This document shows positions 8,039 through 17,340 of a stretch of 64,000 nucleotides of DNA, piece by piece. A program made the translations under genes and the position numbers. The stretch's first letter is position 1; each line of letters starts with the position of its first letter. The notes under the pieces were generated by a model, which saw only the letters and a program-made list of their open reading frames with translations, was not told the origin of the DNA and did not search any database. Source of the stretch: Actinomyces ruminicola (GTDB lineage: Bacteria; Actinomycetota; Actinomycetes; Actinomycetales; Actinomycetaceae); the NCBI RefSeq assembly GCF_900103885.1, contig NZ_FNIM01000009.1:52214-116213 (forward strand), written 5' to 3'.

Positions 8039-9190
8039 TTAGAGCCCGAGTACGCCCTGGACGTCTGGGGGGAAGAAGCCGGGCCCCTTGAGGACCTTGC
8101 CGTCCGCCCGATAGACCGGCCTGCCGTCCTGCCCGAGCTTGGACATGTTGGAGCGCTGTACCTCGGCCAGCACCGCAGCCAAGTCGATGCCGGTCTCCAG
8201 GGCCATGCCGTAGATGACATACACCAGGTCCGCGAGCGCGTCCGCGGCCTCGACCGTGTCGCGGCTGCCGTCGTCGGCGGCCACGGCACGCCGGTAGGCG
8301 GACTCGATCTCGCTGCGTGCCGCCCGCCCGTAGACAGCGCCGGTCAGCTCGGCGAACTCCTCGGCGATCAGGCTCATGCGCATGTGCAGGCTCTCGCGGT
8401 CCAGGCTCGGCCCGTCGGTCTGGATCGGCAGGCCGTAGGTGGAGTGGAAGCGGCGCACCAGCGCCTCGGGGTCGTCCCCCTCGCGCTCCCCAACGGCGTC
8501 GGCAGCCACCAGCGGGGTGGCGGCGCCGTGGGTGTGCGAGGAGCCCGCGACCTGCCCGCCGACGGTGACCGGACCGTCCCAGGGGGCCACGGGGCGCCGC
8601 GGGTCGGCGGGCAGGAGCGTACCCACCCAGCCGTCGTGCAGGACGCCGTCGTTGGCGAGGAAGGAGCGCACCCGCCCCTCCCGGCGGAAGCCCAGCCCCC
8701 AGGCCACGCGCCAGGACGCCCAGTTGGGCACGCCGTCGTGAATGTCGCAGCGCCAGCGCAGGGCGGCTGCACGCAGGGGCCCGTCCGGGTCGAAGGCGGT
8801 CTCGATGACTGCCCGGGCGGCCCGGGAGACGGTACCGCGGCCGCGGGCCTCGGGGGCCAGCCAGTAGCCGATCTCCCAGGTGCCGTCCGGCTGCCCGGAC
8901 ACACCCATCATGCCGACCAGGACGGTCCCGTCGTCATCTTCGACCTCGCGCACGGCCCAGTTCAGGTCGTTGCCGGCATCCCAGCCGTCGCGCACGATAC
9001 GGCCGATGAAGTCCTGCGCGTGCGCGCGGGTGTACCCCCGGGGCACGGTGGTCCACTCCTGGATGTCGGGGTCCTGACAGATCTCCGCCACGCGGTCGAC
9101 ATCCGCCTCGGTAGGGATCGACAGCAGGAGTTCGGGCAGGTCGACGCCGTTGCCGGAGGCGGCGGGCACACGGATCTCGAAGGGCTGCAT
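8039..9190 (-). CDS. GNAT acetyltransferase fused to MazG-like nucleotide pyrophosphohydrolase domain
   Basis: A 383-residue two-domain protein. Residues about 1-205 are a RimJ/RimL-type acetyltransferase (WEIGYWLAPEARGRGTVSRAARAV, NWASWRVAWGLGFRREG), paralogous to the adjacent 214-residue gene. After a linker, residues about 245-383 form an all-alpha NTP pyrophosphohydrolase domain: LIAEEFAEL supplies an EExxE-type metal site near residue 275 and VEAADALADLVYVIYG the second acidic helix near 310, ending in the SNMSKLGQDGRPVYRADGK segment of phosphoribosyl-ATP/MazG-like phage and bacterial enzymes. Acetylating and nucleotide-cleaving activities in one chain suggest a paired role, perhaps handling a modified or toxic nucleotide; this is inference. 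TAGGCT lies 6 bases upstream of the ATG. Confidence 0.85.
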   Translation of the reverse strand: MQPFEIRVPAASGNGVDLPELLLSIPTEADVDRVAEICQDPDIQEWTTVPRGYTRAHAQDFIGRIVRDGWDAGNDLNWAVREVEDDDGTVLVGMMGVSGQPDGTWEIGYWLAPEARGRGTVSRAARAVIETAFDPDGPLRAAALRWRCDIHDGVPNWASWRVAWGLGFRREGRVRSFLANDGVLHDGWVGTLLPADPRRPVAPWDGPVTVGGQVAGSSHTHGAATPLVAADAVGEREGDDPEALVRRFHSTYGLPIQTDGPSLDRESLHMRMSLIAEEFAELTGAVYGRAARSEIESAYRRAVAADDGSRDTVEAADALADLVYVIYGMALETGIDLAAVLAEVQRSNMSKLGQDGRPVYRADGKVLKGPGFFPPDVQGVLGL

Positions 9191-9229
9191 GAAACGAGCC
9201 TACCGGCGTACTGGCTCGGAGGGTTGCAG

Positions 9230-10525
9230 TCAGGCGCGAGCGGGCTCCCCCGCGGCGTTGGGGCGCGGCCCCCGGCGCAGGGCCGGCCAGCTCAGCAGCA
9301 GGATGATCCCGCCGAGCAGGCCGTAAAGGAGCGCCACCCAGGTGCCGTGGGCGTCGGCGAACCAGCCGACAATGGGCGGGGCGATGAGCATGACTACGCG
9401 CGCCAGCCAGGACACGATCGTCAGTCCCATGCCGGGGCGCAGACCCGGGATGTCGTCGGCGGCCGCGTACGCGACCGGCACCGCCACCGCGCAGCCGGCG
9501 CCGGAGATCACCATGCCCACCAGCGTTCCCGGAACCGATCCGGCCAGCAGGGCTGCGCCCATGCCGAGGGCGACCAGCGCTCCCCCGCCCGCAATCACCC
9601 TGCGGGCGCCGAGGCGGTCGATGACCGCGTCTCCCAGCAGCCGCCCGACGATCATGGTGGTCTGCAGGCACACCAGTCCCATACCCACCATGCCGGCCGC
9701 GGCCCCCTGCTCGGTCAGCAGCAGGGAGGACCAGTTGCCGGTGACATCCTCCGGGAACATGGCGGCGGCGCACATGAGCCCGAGTACCACCACGAGGGTC
9801 AGGGTCAGTGCGCGGGAGGGCGAGGTCACCGGTGCGGTGGCGGCGGCGTCCGGGTCTACATCGACAGGTGCGGTGATGGTGCCCGCACCGGCGGCGGCGT
9901 CCTCGGCGGCGTCTGCCAGGCGGCGGTCGTCGGCGTCGGGGCCCTTGATGGTCCAAGGCATCGCCGCGCCGGAGACGACGGCGAGCAGCGCGAGTACACC
10001 GGCCATGTGGATCTCCACCGGAACTCCGGCCCCGGCCATCGCCTGCCCCGTGGTGGCGCCGAGCACCGCGCCGAGCGACCAGGCGGCGTGGAAGCTGGTG
10101 ATGATGGAGCCGCCCCAGCGGCGCTCCACGCGCAGGCCGTGGGCGTTCTGGGCGACGTCGACGATGGCGTCGGTGCCACCAACCCAGGCCATGCACAGGG
10201 CGAAGACGATCCAGGAGTCGGCCATGCCGGCACCGAGCAGGCCGACCCCCAGAATGATCATGCCCAGGCAGGCCACCCGGGCGGAGGTGAAGCGGGTGAT
10301 CAGCCAGGAGGCCGCCAGGCCGGCGACGAGCGCCCCGATGGAGTTGAACATGACTGCCTGACCGAAGGCCGCCTTGTTGATGCCCAGATGCTCCAGGATC
10401 TCCGGATAGCGCGGCACCAGGTTGGAGAATCCCAGCCCGTTGGCCAGAAACATCAGGTAGACGGCGATGCGGGCCTTGATGACGGCGGGCAGGCGCCCGC
10501 GTCCGGAGGGGGCATCGGTGGTCAC
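9230..10525 (-). CDS. MFS transporter
   Basis: A 431-residue inner-membrane permease with about twelve hydrophobic segments and a polar central loop (GPDADDRRLADAAEDAAAG...). The first segments read VIKARIAVYLMFLANGLGFSNLVPRYPEIL, typical of the fucose-permease-like MFS group found in actinobacteria. The GTG at 10525 is chosen because AAGGA lies 10 bases upstream and because longer starts would run into the tRNA gene at 10634-10721. It may export a small molecule, but the substrate cannot be inferred. The 3' end lies 39 bases from the start of the GNAT-MazG gene. Confidence 0.85.
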   Translation of the reverse strand: MTTDAPSGRGRLPAVIKARIAVYLMFLANGLGFSNLVPRYPEILEHLGINKAAFGQAVMFNSIGALVAGLAASWLITRFTSARVACLGMIILGVGLLGAGMADSWIVFALCMAWVGGTDAIVDVAQNAHGLRVERRWGGSIITSFHAAWSLGAVLGATTGQAMAGAGVPVEIHMAGVLALLAVVSGAAMPWTIKGPDADDRRLADAAEDAAAGAGTITAPVDVDPDAAATAPVTSPSRALTLTLVVVLGLMCAAAMFPEDVTGNWSSLLLTEQGAAAGMVGMGLVCLQTTMIVGRLLGDAVIDRLGARRVIAGGGALVALGMGAALLAGSVPGTLVGMVISGAGCAVAVPVAYAAADDIPGLRPGMGLTIVSWLARVVMLIAPPIVGWFADAHGTWVALLYGLLGGIILLLSWPALRRGPRPNAAGEPARA

Positions 10526-10633
10526 GGCGGTGCGGTCCTTTTCGGGGCTAGGGCTCTCGAGATGACGAGTAGACGGAGATGTTGCGGATATGACTAGGGG
10601 CCGCGACCCGTTGGCCGCGGCCCCTGCTGGGGG

Positions 10634-10721
10634 TGTCCGAGGGGGGACTTGAACCCCCACGCCCTTTTAATCAGGCACTAGCACCTCAAGCTAGCGCGTC
10701 TACCTATTCCGCCACTCGGAC
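10634..10721 (-). tRNA. tRNA-Leu (anticodon GAG)
   Basis: Read on the minus strand this is an 88-nt class II tRNA. The acceptor stem GTCCGAG pairs with CTCGGAC followed by discriminator A. The anticodon stem CTAGC/GCTAG encloses loop TTGAGGT, giving anticodon GAG, which reads CTC and CTT Leu codons. A long variable arm (GTGCCTGATTAAAAGGGCGT) and a T-loop GTTCAAGTC closed by GGGGG/CCCCC follow. CCA is not encoded. A hairpin GCCGGGC-ACA-GCCCGGC (10736-10752 on the plus strand) sits in the 5' leader. Confidence 0.97.
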
Positions 10722-10768
10722 TTGTCGTCACCGACGCCGGGCACAGCCCGGCACTGCTGACGCACGAA

Positions 10769-10798
10769 AGTTAACACGCTCCGGGCCAGAGCGGGCAA
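10769..10798 (-). promoter_or_regulatory. Candidate promoter of tRNA-Leu
   Basis: On the minus strand TTGCCC (10798-10793) is followed after 18 bases by TTAACT (10774-10769), about 48 bases before the tRNA 5' end. The adjacent reading TGTTAA would give a 16-base spacer. Confidence 0.5.
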
Positions 10799-10853
10799 AT
10801 CCGCCCCGGGTGCCGTGCGTCACAGCCGCGGCGGCGGGGAGCACAACTCCCAC

Positions 10854-11726
10854 TCACAGCGGGGCGACGGCGATCCTGGTCCCCAGCGACACCGACTCCC
10901 CCGGCTCCAGGCGGGTGGCGCTGTCCCCGACGACGGCGCTCTCCACGCACAGCATGGAGGCGAATTCGTCGCCGTCCATGTCCGCCAGCGCGGCGGCACC
11001 GGCACTCCACGGGTTCCACACCACGGTGTTGCGGGCGCGCACGCCGGTGACGCGCACGCGGCGGCCGTAGGCCGGATCGCTGACGGTGACCGGTGAGCCG
11101 GAGGCGTAGACCCGGTCCGTCTGTCCCGTGATGCGCAGCGCCCCGCGCTGCACCTGGTCGGCCCGGCCGGTCACCTTGTCCAGGTAATGGACCCCGTCCA
11201 GGCCACTCACCTCCACGGCCGTCACGTCGCCGACCGCCAGGTAGGTGTGCAGGGCGGCCTCCACCGGGTGGTCCGTGGGAGCGTCGGCGCTGCGGCGCAG
11301 GGAGAGCGTGAGGGCGAGCTCCTCTCCCACGCTCACCGAGTACAGCGCCGCGATGCCATCGCGCTCAAGCGTGAACAGCGCCTGCACGGCGCCGCCCGGC
11401 TGCGGCTCCACGCTGCGCAGCTGCCAGGGTGAGACGCGCCCCCAGCCGTGTGCGGGCCGCCGGTCACCGCTCACGCCTGCCCCGAACCAGGGCAGGCACA
11501 GCGGCACGCCGCCGCGAATCGGGGCCACGGCGTCGAACACCGCCCGCCGCGAGGTGAAGATGACGGGCCTGCCGCCGCGCGGCGTCCAGGCGGTCAAGTG
11601 CGCTCCGTGCAGGTAGATCTCGGCGCTGCCCGCGGGGGCGTCGATGAGCAGTCTCGGCTGGCCGCCCCGCCCCGGAGTCAGGGCCGCGGTCCGCGGCAGG
11701 CGGGGGCGCGTGGTGTCTGTGTCCAT
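10854..11726 (-). CDS. D-hexose-6-phosphate mutarotase (YeaD-type aldose 1-epimerase)
   Basis: A 290-residue cytosolic sugar-phosphate epimerase that interconverts alpha and beta anomers of hexose 6-phosphates. Family signatures are IYLHGAHLTAWTPRG, RGGVPLCLPWFG, and the active-site AHGWGRVSPW with the catalytic His. The C-terminal TVVWNPW and the acidic DMDGDEFASMLCVES supply the remaining sugar-ring contacts. The start MDTDTTRPRLPR is chosen with TAGCGT 7 bases upstream (leaderless pattern). The open frame continuing to 12329 overlaps the divergent HAD gene and is rejected. The gene is divergent from the phosphatase at 11784 with a 57-base shared promoter region. Confidence 0.9.
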   Translation of the reverse strand: MDTDTTRPRLPRTAALTPGRGGQPRLLIDAPAGSAEIYLHGAHLTAWTPRGGRPVIFTSRRAVFDAVAPIRGGVPLCLPWFGAGVSGDRRPAHGWGRVSPWQLRSVEPQPGGAVQALFTLERDGIAALYSVSVGEELALTLSLRRSADAPTDHPVEAALHTYLAVGDVTAVEVSGLDGVHYLDKVTGRADQVQRGALRITGQTDRVYASGSPVTVSDPAYGRRVRVTGVRARNTVVWNPWSAGAAALADMDGDEFASMLCVESAVVGDSATRLEPGESVSLGTRIAVAPL

Positions 11727-11783
11727 AGACGCCACGCTAGTAGGCTGGCCCGCGTCCGCAAGTGAGAGCGAGCCAGATAAAAC

Positions 11784-12488
11784 ATGTATACCACCGCCGG
11801 AGCCGGCGCTGAGGGCCGCCCGCTCCCGCTGCCTTATGTCCCGACCGCTGTCCTGCTCGACCTGGACGGCACCCTCGTCGACTCCGCGCCGGCGATCCTC
11901 ATGGCGCTCAGGGCGGCATTCAGCGAATTGGGGCTGCCAGCGCAGGCACCCGCGGAGTTGATGCGCTTCGTGGGTCCCCCGCTGGTCGACGGCTTCCGCC
12001 TGTATGCCGGCCTTACCGGTGCGGCCAACGCCGAGGCGGTTGCAACCTACCGGCGCCACTACCGCGAGACGATGCTCGACTCGCCCCTGTACGACGGCGC
12101 GGCCGAACTGGTGCGCGGCCTGCATGCAGCCGGGATGCCGCTGGCGCTGGCGACCTCCAAGCACGAGGGCTACGCGCGCGAGATCCTCGCGCACAAGGGT
12201 CTGGCCGACTGCTTCACCGTGGTCAGCGGGGCGCGTGCCGGAGACGTCAGTGGCAGGAAGGCGGCGGTCATTCACTCCGCGCTTCAACGCCTGGCGGCGG
12301 CGGGAGCAGACCTGGATCGGCCGGTGCACGTCGGGGACCTAGACCACGATGTCCAGGGGGCCCGAGCCGAGGGCGTCGACTGCATCGGCGCCCTGTGGGG
12401 CTACGGAAGTGCGGAGGAGCTGCGCGGCGCCATCGCCCTGGTCACCACCCCGGCCGAGCTGGGGGCGCTGCTCGGAGTGGAGGTCTGA
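11784..12488 (+). CDS. HAD family phosphatase, phosphoglycolate phosphatase-like
   Basis: A 234-residue cytoplasmic haloacid dehalogenase-type hydrolase. Motif I LLDLDGTLVDS carries the nucleophile Asp near residue 27, motif II is ALATSK, and motif III/IV VHVGDLDHDVQGARAEGVDCIGALWGYG. A helical cap lies between motifs I and II, as in Gph/PgmB enzymes. The substrate is likely a small phosphate ester such as phosphoglycolate or a sugar phosphate; the divergent sugar-phosphate mutarotase makes the latter plausible. The start is uncertain because no clear SD precedes the ATG. The next gene starts one base after the stop, so they are translationally coupled. Confidence 0.88.
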   Translation: MYTTAGAGAEGRPLPLPYVPTAVLLDLDGTLVDSAPAILMALRAAFSELGLPAQAPAELMRFVGPPLVDGFRLYAGLTGAANAEAVATYRRHYRETMLDSPLYDGAAELVRGLHAAGMPLALATSKHEGYAREILAHKGLADCFTVVSGARAGDVSGRKAAVIHSALQRLAAAGADLDRPVHVGDLDHDVQGARAEGVDCIGALWGYGSAEELRGAIALVTTPAELGALLGVEV

Positions 12489-12489
12489 G

Positions 12490-13932
12490 ATGGCAAACAC
12501 GTCGGATACGGCTCCCGCAGGGAGCCCGGAGAACAAGGAGATCGGGCAGGGTCCCGGTCTGGACCCGGGCCCGGCGGCCACCGCCGCGGAGCAGCCCGGG
12601 CAGGAGCGGAACCCGTCATCCTCCGCGGAGAAGACACAGTCGGCGGATTCCGCACTGCGACACCTCACCTCCCGCCTGCGGGAGGGACGGGGCGCGCTGG
12701 GACGCACGATCGACCGGGCCGAGCGCGCTCGACTCGACGCCCGCGAGCAGCAGCTGCGCTACAACGACTCCCCCGCGTCTGCCTCCACGGACACCGAAGA
12801 CAGCGACGTGGTTGACGCCGCTCCGCGCTCGCCGCTGGCCACACTGCCCTCGTGGCTGGTGCGCGGTGGAATCTCGGCCTGGCTCCTGCTGGGGCTGATC
12901 ATTGTCATCGGCCTGGTCTTCTTCGCCACCTCACGGATCATTCCGGTATTCGTAGGAGTGTTCATGGCGCTGGTACTCACCTCGATCCTGCAACCGCTGG
13001 TGAAGCTGTTCGCCCGGATCATGCCCCGTTACCCGGCCACCTTCCTCGCTTTGCTCAGCGCTCTGGCGGTCGTGGCCGGAATGGTGACCTATGTGGTCAC
13101 CTCGGTGACGAACCAGTGGAACACGCTCGCCTCCCAGTTCTCCGACGGCGTCGACACGATTGTGGACTTCATCGTCGACGGCCCGCTGCCGCTGGACCTG
13201 ACCCAGCAGGAACTGACGGGGCAGCTGCAACAGCTGCTCGAGCAGGGGCAGCACTACCTGATGAATAACGCCCCCACGCTGGCCACGGAAGTGCTGTCCA
13301 ATGCTGGAACCGTGGTGAACATCTTCGCCGTGCTGGCGCTGGCGATCTTCACCACGATCTTCTTCCTGGCCTCCGGCGGACGCATGTGGCGGTGGTTCCT
13401 GAACGAGCTTCCTGCCCGAATCCGCGAAGACGTCCACCGCGCCGCCGGCGCCGGCTGGTACACCTTCGCCGGCTACGCCCGCGGCACCGTGATCGTGGCG
13501 CTGACCGACGGAATCATGTGCGGGATCTTCCTCCAGATCGTCGGCGTGCCGCTGGCCGCACCGCTGGCGGTGCTGGTCTTCATCGGGGCCTTCATCCCGA
13601 TCATCGGCGCCCCCACGGCCATGATCATCGCCATGGTGGTGGCACTGGCCTCGAAGGGCTTCATCACGATGGTCGTCGTGGGCCTGGGGGTGGCCGGCAT
13701 CGGCCAGATCGAGGGGCACATTCTGCAGCCGCTGATCATGGGGCGGCAGGTGTCGCTGCACCCGGTGGTGGTCATCATCGCCGTCGCCGTGGGCACCTAC
13801 GCCGCGGGCCTGCTCGGCGCGATCGTGGCAGTGCCGCTGGTGAGCGTGGCCTGGTCGGTGTACTCCGAGCTGCACACCAAGGACGCACCCGTGGTCGGCG
13901 AGCTGCCGGCCTACTCCGGGGACAGGGGCTGA
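12490..13932 (+). CDS. AI-2E family transporter (TqsA/PerM-like permease)
   Basis: A 480-residue membrane protein. Residues 1-120 are a hydrophilic, low-complexity cytoplasmic extension (Pro, Ser, Glu rich). The rest carries about eight transmembrane segments in the AI-2E family pattern: a pair near 130-180, a periplasmic amphipathic helix (QLQQLLEQGQHYL), then the conserved GIFLQIVGVPLAAPLAVLVF and FIPIIGAP block, and LVSVAWSVY near the end. Family members export autoinducer-2 or act as sodium/proton antiporters, so function is open. Its ATG follows the HAD stop by one base and it converges on dnaE2 with only 15 bases between. Confidence 0.85.
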   Translation: MANTSDTAPAGSPENKEIGQGPGLDPGPAATAAEQPGQERNPSSSAEKTQSADSALRHLTSRLREGRGALGRTIDRAERARLDAREQQLRYNDSPASASTDTEDSDVVDAAPRSPLATLPSWLVRGGISAWLLLGLIIVIGLVFFATSRIIPVFVGVFMALVLTSILQPLVKLFARIMPRYPATFLALLSALAVVAGMVTYVVTSVTNQWNTLASQFSDGVDTIVDFIVDGPLPLDLTQQELTGQLQQLLEQGQHYLMNNAPTLATEVLSNAGTVVNIFAVLALAIFTTIFFLASGGRMWRWFLNELPARIREDVHRAAGAGWYTFAGYARGTVIVALTDGIMCGIFLQIVGVPLAAPLAVLVFIGAFIPIIGAPTAMIIAMVVALASKGFITMVVVGLGVAGIGQIEGHILQPLIMGRQVSLHPVVVIIAVAVGTYAAGLLGAIVAVPLVSVAWSVYSELHTKDAPVVGELPAYSGDRG

Positions 13933-13947
13933 GGGGCGGGCGGCTGG

Positions 13948-16900
13948 CTAGCACCAGTCGCGGCTGCCCGGCGAGGCGACGCCCGGCAGCACCTCCAGGC
14001 GTTCGGCGACGAGGGCGGTCACGCCGTCGCCGGATTCGACCAGCCCCCGCACCACGAGTGCCGCGGCCCGGCGACCGGCGTCGTGGTAGCGCCGCCACAT
14101 GCCGACGGGGCAGATGACGTTGAGCAGACCGGTCTCGTCCTCGAGGTTGAGGAAGATCGTGCCGGCCGAGGTGCTCGGTCGCTGCCGGTGGGTGACGAGC
14201 CCGGCCACCCGCACCCGACGCCCCGGCTCATGGTGCAGAACCTCGGCGACGCTCAGCACGCCCGCAGCGGCGAGCCGGTCGCGCTGGAAGGCAATGGGTG
14301 AGGCCTCGGTGGAGACCCCGGTCAGGCGCAGGTCGGCGTCCTGGCGCTCCCGGTCGGTCATGTCGGCCAGGTGCGGGGCACGGGCGCCGACGGCGGTGCC
14401 GGGCAGCGGCGGCTGGTACCAGACGGGCCGCCTGTGGTCATGGGTATGGCCGGGGGCGTGGCGCCGCCCGTACTCCTGGGCCAGGGCGCCCGCGGCCCAC
14501 AGGGCCTCACGGCGGGCGACGCCGAGGGAGGCCAGCGCCCCGGAGGCGGCGAGAGCCTCGAGTCGTGAGCGGCTCAGGTGCACGCGGCGGGCAAGATCGG
14601 CGATGCCGGTGTAGGGGCCGTGGGCGGTGCGTTCGGCCACGATGGCCACGGCGGCGTCACCCAGTCCCTTGATGGGGGCCAGGCCGAGGCGGACGGCGAG
14701 CTCCGGGTGGACGTCCAGGGGACTGAGCGCGTTGGGGTCTGCTCGCACAGCTGCCTGCACGGCATCGGCGTCGTCCCTGGGCTCGACGGCGGCCTGCTCC
14801 CGGGAGAAGTTGATGTCTGCGGGCAGTACCCGCACGCCGTGGCGGCGTGCGTCGGCGACCAGGCTCTGCGGAGACCAGAAGCCCATGGGCTGGGCGGCGA
14901 GGATACCGGCGTAGAAGTCCTCGGGCTTGCGGGCCTTGAGCCAGGCGGAGGCGTAGACGAGGTAGGCGAAGGAGAAGGCGTGGGACTCGGGGAAGCCGAA
15001 GTCGGCGAAGGCGCGAAGCTTGTCGAATATGGTCTCCGCGGTCGGCGGGTCGATGCCCCGCTCCTGCATGCCGCGCACCAGGCGCCCGTGCAGGGCCTCC
15101 ATGCGCTCCACGGAGCGCTTGGAACCCATCGCCTGCCGCAGGGCGTCGGCCTCGGCCGGGCTGAAGCCGGCGGCATCGACGGCGATCTGCATGAGCTGCT
15201 CCTGGAACAGGGGGATCCCCAGGGTCTTGGCCAGTGCGGGCCGGAGGGACTCGTGCAGGTAGGTGACCTGCTCGCGGCCCAGGCGGCGGCGGATATAGGG
15301 GTTGACGGCGTCGCCCTGGATGGGACCGGGCCGGATCAGGGCGACCTCGACGACGATGTCGTAGAACTCGCGCGGGCGCAGGCGGGGCAGGGTGGCCATC
15401 TGGGCGCGGGACTCGACCTGGAAGACGCCGACCGTGTCGGCGGCGCTGAGCAGCCGGTAGACGGCGGGGTCCTCCTCGGGGAGGGTGTGCAGTCCCCAGG
15501 GCCGGCCCGCCTGGGCGGGGCGCAGCTCCCCGCCGGGGGCAAGGTCGGGCACCGTCTCGCCGCGCTGCGCCAGGCTGGTGAAGGCCAGGCGCAGCGCGGT
15601 CAGCTCCCCGAGTCCCAGCAGATCGAACTTGACCAGGCCCGCAGCGGCGCAGTCGTCCTTGTCCCACTGCAGGACGGTGCGCCCCTCCATGGCGGACCAG
15701 CGCACCGGGCAGATCTCGGTTACGGGGCGGTCGGCGAGCACCATGCCGCCGGAGTGGATGCCCAGGTGCCGGGGCAGGCGCAATAGCTGTTCGGCGACTT
15801 CTAGGACCTGCTCGGGAGGGCTGTCGGCGGCGGAAGCGGCGGGTCCGGTGGGATCGCCGTCGTCGGTGCGGACGCTTCTCCAGTGGTGGGACATCCGGGA
15901 TGCCCAGGCGTCCTGCAGCCCGGCGGGGTGGCCGAGCGCCCGGGCGGCATCACGGATCGCGGAGCGGGGCCGGTAGGAGATGACGTTGGCGACCTGGGCG
16001 GCGTAGTCGCGCCCGTAGTGGGCGTAGACGTGCTGAATGACCTCCTCGCGACGGCAGGCCTCGATGTCGAGGTCGATGTCGGGGTAGCCGGTCCGGCCCG
16101 GGGAGAGGAAGCGTTCGAAGAGCATGCGGTGGCGGACGGCGTCCACCGCCGTGATTCCCAGGGCGTAGCAGACGGCGGAGTTGGCCGCGCTCCCCCGGCC
16201 CTGGCACAGGATGCCGGCGCTGCCGCAGAAGTCGACGATGGAGCGGACGATGAGGAAGTATCCGGGGAAGCCCAGGGACTCGATGACGTCGAGCTCGTGG
16301 GCCAGGACCCTCCAGGCCTCTGGGTCCTCTGCCTCGGTGCCGTAGCGGGCCAGGGCTCCCCGGCGAGTGAGCTCACGCAGCCAGGTTGCGGGCGTGTGCC
16401 CCTCTGGAACCTCCGGATCGGGCAGCCCGGGGGCGACGAGGGTGAGGTCGAAGGCGAGCTCCTGGGCGATCTCGGCGGCGGCGTCGACGGCGTGAGGCGC
16501 CCGGCGGTGGAGGCGCGCCATGTCCTGCGGGCCGCGCAGCCAGCGGCCGCTGGCGGGCAGGTGTCCGCGGGCGCCCTCGAGGTCGGTGCGCAGGCGGGTA
16601 GCGGTCAGGACATCCGCGAGGCGGGAGTCTGCTGGTCGGGCGCAGCGCACGGCACCGGTGGCGACGAGCGGAAGCCGGTGGGCACCGGCCAGCTTGGCGA
16701 GGACGGTGGTGAGGGCGGCGTCGGTGGGACCTGCGTCCAGGGAGATCTCGACGGCGACTGCGTCTTGGCCGAAGAGGCCGACCAGGCGCCCGAGGACGGC
16801 GTCGGCGGAGCCGAGGTCCCAGGTGTCCGGGCGCTGTGGGTCGCCGAGGGCGCGACGGAGAGGCCCGTTGGCGGTGCCGGTGAGGACCAGGCAGGTGGAG

Positions 16901-17274
16901 CGCAGGGCGGCGGCCAGGGTCGGCAGCCGATGGGCGGGGTCCACGCGGCGGCCGGCGGCGAGATTGTGACGGGAGATGGCGGCGCACACACGGTGGTAAC
17001 CGAGCGGCCCCCGGGCGAGGAGCGGCAGGTGAGCACCGTCGTCGAGAGTCAGCTCGGTGCCGTGGACGGTGGGGATTCCATAGGTGCGGCCGGCCTGTGC
17101 GTGCCGGACGATACCGGGCATGCCGTCGTGATCGGTGAGGGCGATGGCCTCGAGGCCGAGCTCAGCGGCGGCGGCGACGAGGTCCTCGGGCTCGTTGGCG
17201 CCGTCCAGGAAGGAGTAGGCGGAGTGGGCGTGGAGTTCGGCGTAGCGGTGCGTGGCGGCAGTAGCGCGACTCAT
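13948..17274 (-). CDS. dnaE2: Error-prone DNA polymerase III alpha subunit DnaE2 (ImuC)
   Basis: A 1108-residue C-family polymerase that performs translesion synthesis with ImuA' and ImuB in the SOS mutasome. The N-terminal PHP domain begins YAELHAHSAYSFLDGANEPEDLV with TDHDG. The polymerase palm has CQGRGSAANS and the catalytic PDIDLDIE near residue 400. The finger and helix-hairpin-helix regions are present (QEQLMQIAVDAAGFSPAEAD, FPESHAFSFAYLVYASAWLK), and a C-terminal OB-fold reads RVRVAGLVTHRQRPSTSAGTIF. Length is normal for DnaE2. GAGGA is 8 bases before the ATG. It lies 66 bases downstream of the HNH gene with no obvious SOS box in that gap, so it may be transcribed from further upstream. 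imuA'B is 6 kb away. Confidence 0.94.
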   Translation of the reverse strand: MSRATAATHRYAELHAHSAYSFLDGANEPEDLVAAAAELGLEAIALTDHDGMPGIVRHAQAGRTYGIPTVHGTELTLDDGAHLPLLARGPLGYHRVCAAISRHNLAAGRRVDPAHRLPTLAAALRSTCLVLTGTANGPLRRALGDPQRPDTWDLGSADAVLGRLVGLFGQDAVAVEISLDAGPTDAALTTVLAKLAGAHRLPLVATGAVRCARPADSRLADVLTATRLRTDLEGARGHLPASGRWLRGPQDMARLHRRAPHAVDAAAEIAQELAFDLTLVAPGLPDPEVPEGHTPATWLRELTRRGALARYGTEAEDPEAWRVLAHELDVIESLGFPGYFLIVRSIVDFCGSAGILCQGRGSAANSAVCYALGITAVDAVRHRMLFERFLSPGRTGYPDIDLDIEACRREEVIQHVYAHYGRDYAAQVANVISYRPRSAIRDAARALGHPAGLQDAWASRMSHHWRSVRTDDGDPTGPAASAADSPPEQVLEVAEQLLRLPRHLGIHSGGMVLADRPVTEICPVRWSAMEGRTVLQWDKDDCAAAGLVKFDLLGLGELTALRLAFTSLAQRGETVPDLAPGGELRPAQAGRPWGLHTLPEEDPAVYRLLSAADTVGVFQVESRAQMATLPRLRPREFYDIVVEVALIRPGPIQGDAVNPYIRRRLGREQVTYLHESLRPALAKTLGIPLFQEQLMQIAVDAAGFSPAEADALRQAMGSKRSVERMEALHGRLVRGMQERGIDPPTAETIFDKLRAFADFGFPESHAFSFAYLVYASAWLKARKPEDFYAGILAAQPMGFWSPQSLVADARRHGVRVLPADINFSREQAAVEPRDDADAVQAAVRADPNALSPLDVHPELAVRLGLAPIKGLGDAAVAIVAERTAHGPYTGIADLARRVHLSRSRLEALAASGALASLGVARREALWAAGALAQEYGRRHAPGHTHDHRRPVWYQPPLPGTAVGARAPHLADMTDRERQDADLRLTGVSTEASPIAFQRDRLAAAGVLSVAEVLHHEPGRRVRVAGLVTHRQRPSTSAGTIFLNLEDETGLLNVICPVGMWRRYHDAGRRAAALVVRGLVESGDGVTALVAERLEVLPGVASPGSRDWC

Positions 17275-17340
17275 GGAAGTGGTCCTCAGCGGTGATTCTC
17301 ACAGCGGCGGGAGGAGCGGCTCGTCCCGCTGGGATGTGGT

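Noticed and set aside
7604..10597. A 997-residue open frame on the plus strand
   Set aside because: It is opposite three genes with recognised domains, has no domain of its own and reflects high-GC third-position bias.
11727..12329. Upstream extension of the mutarotase frame
   Set aside because: It covers the divergent HAD gene with its clear LLDLDGTLVDS motif; the family start is at 11726.
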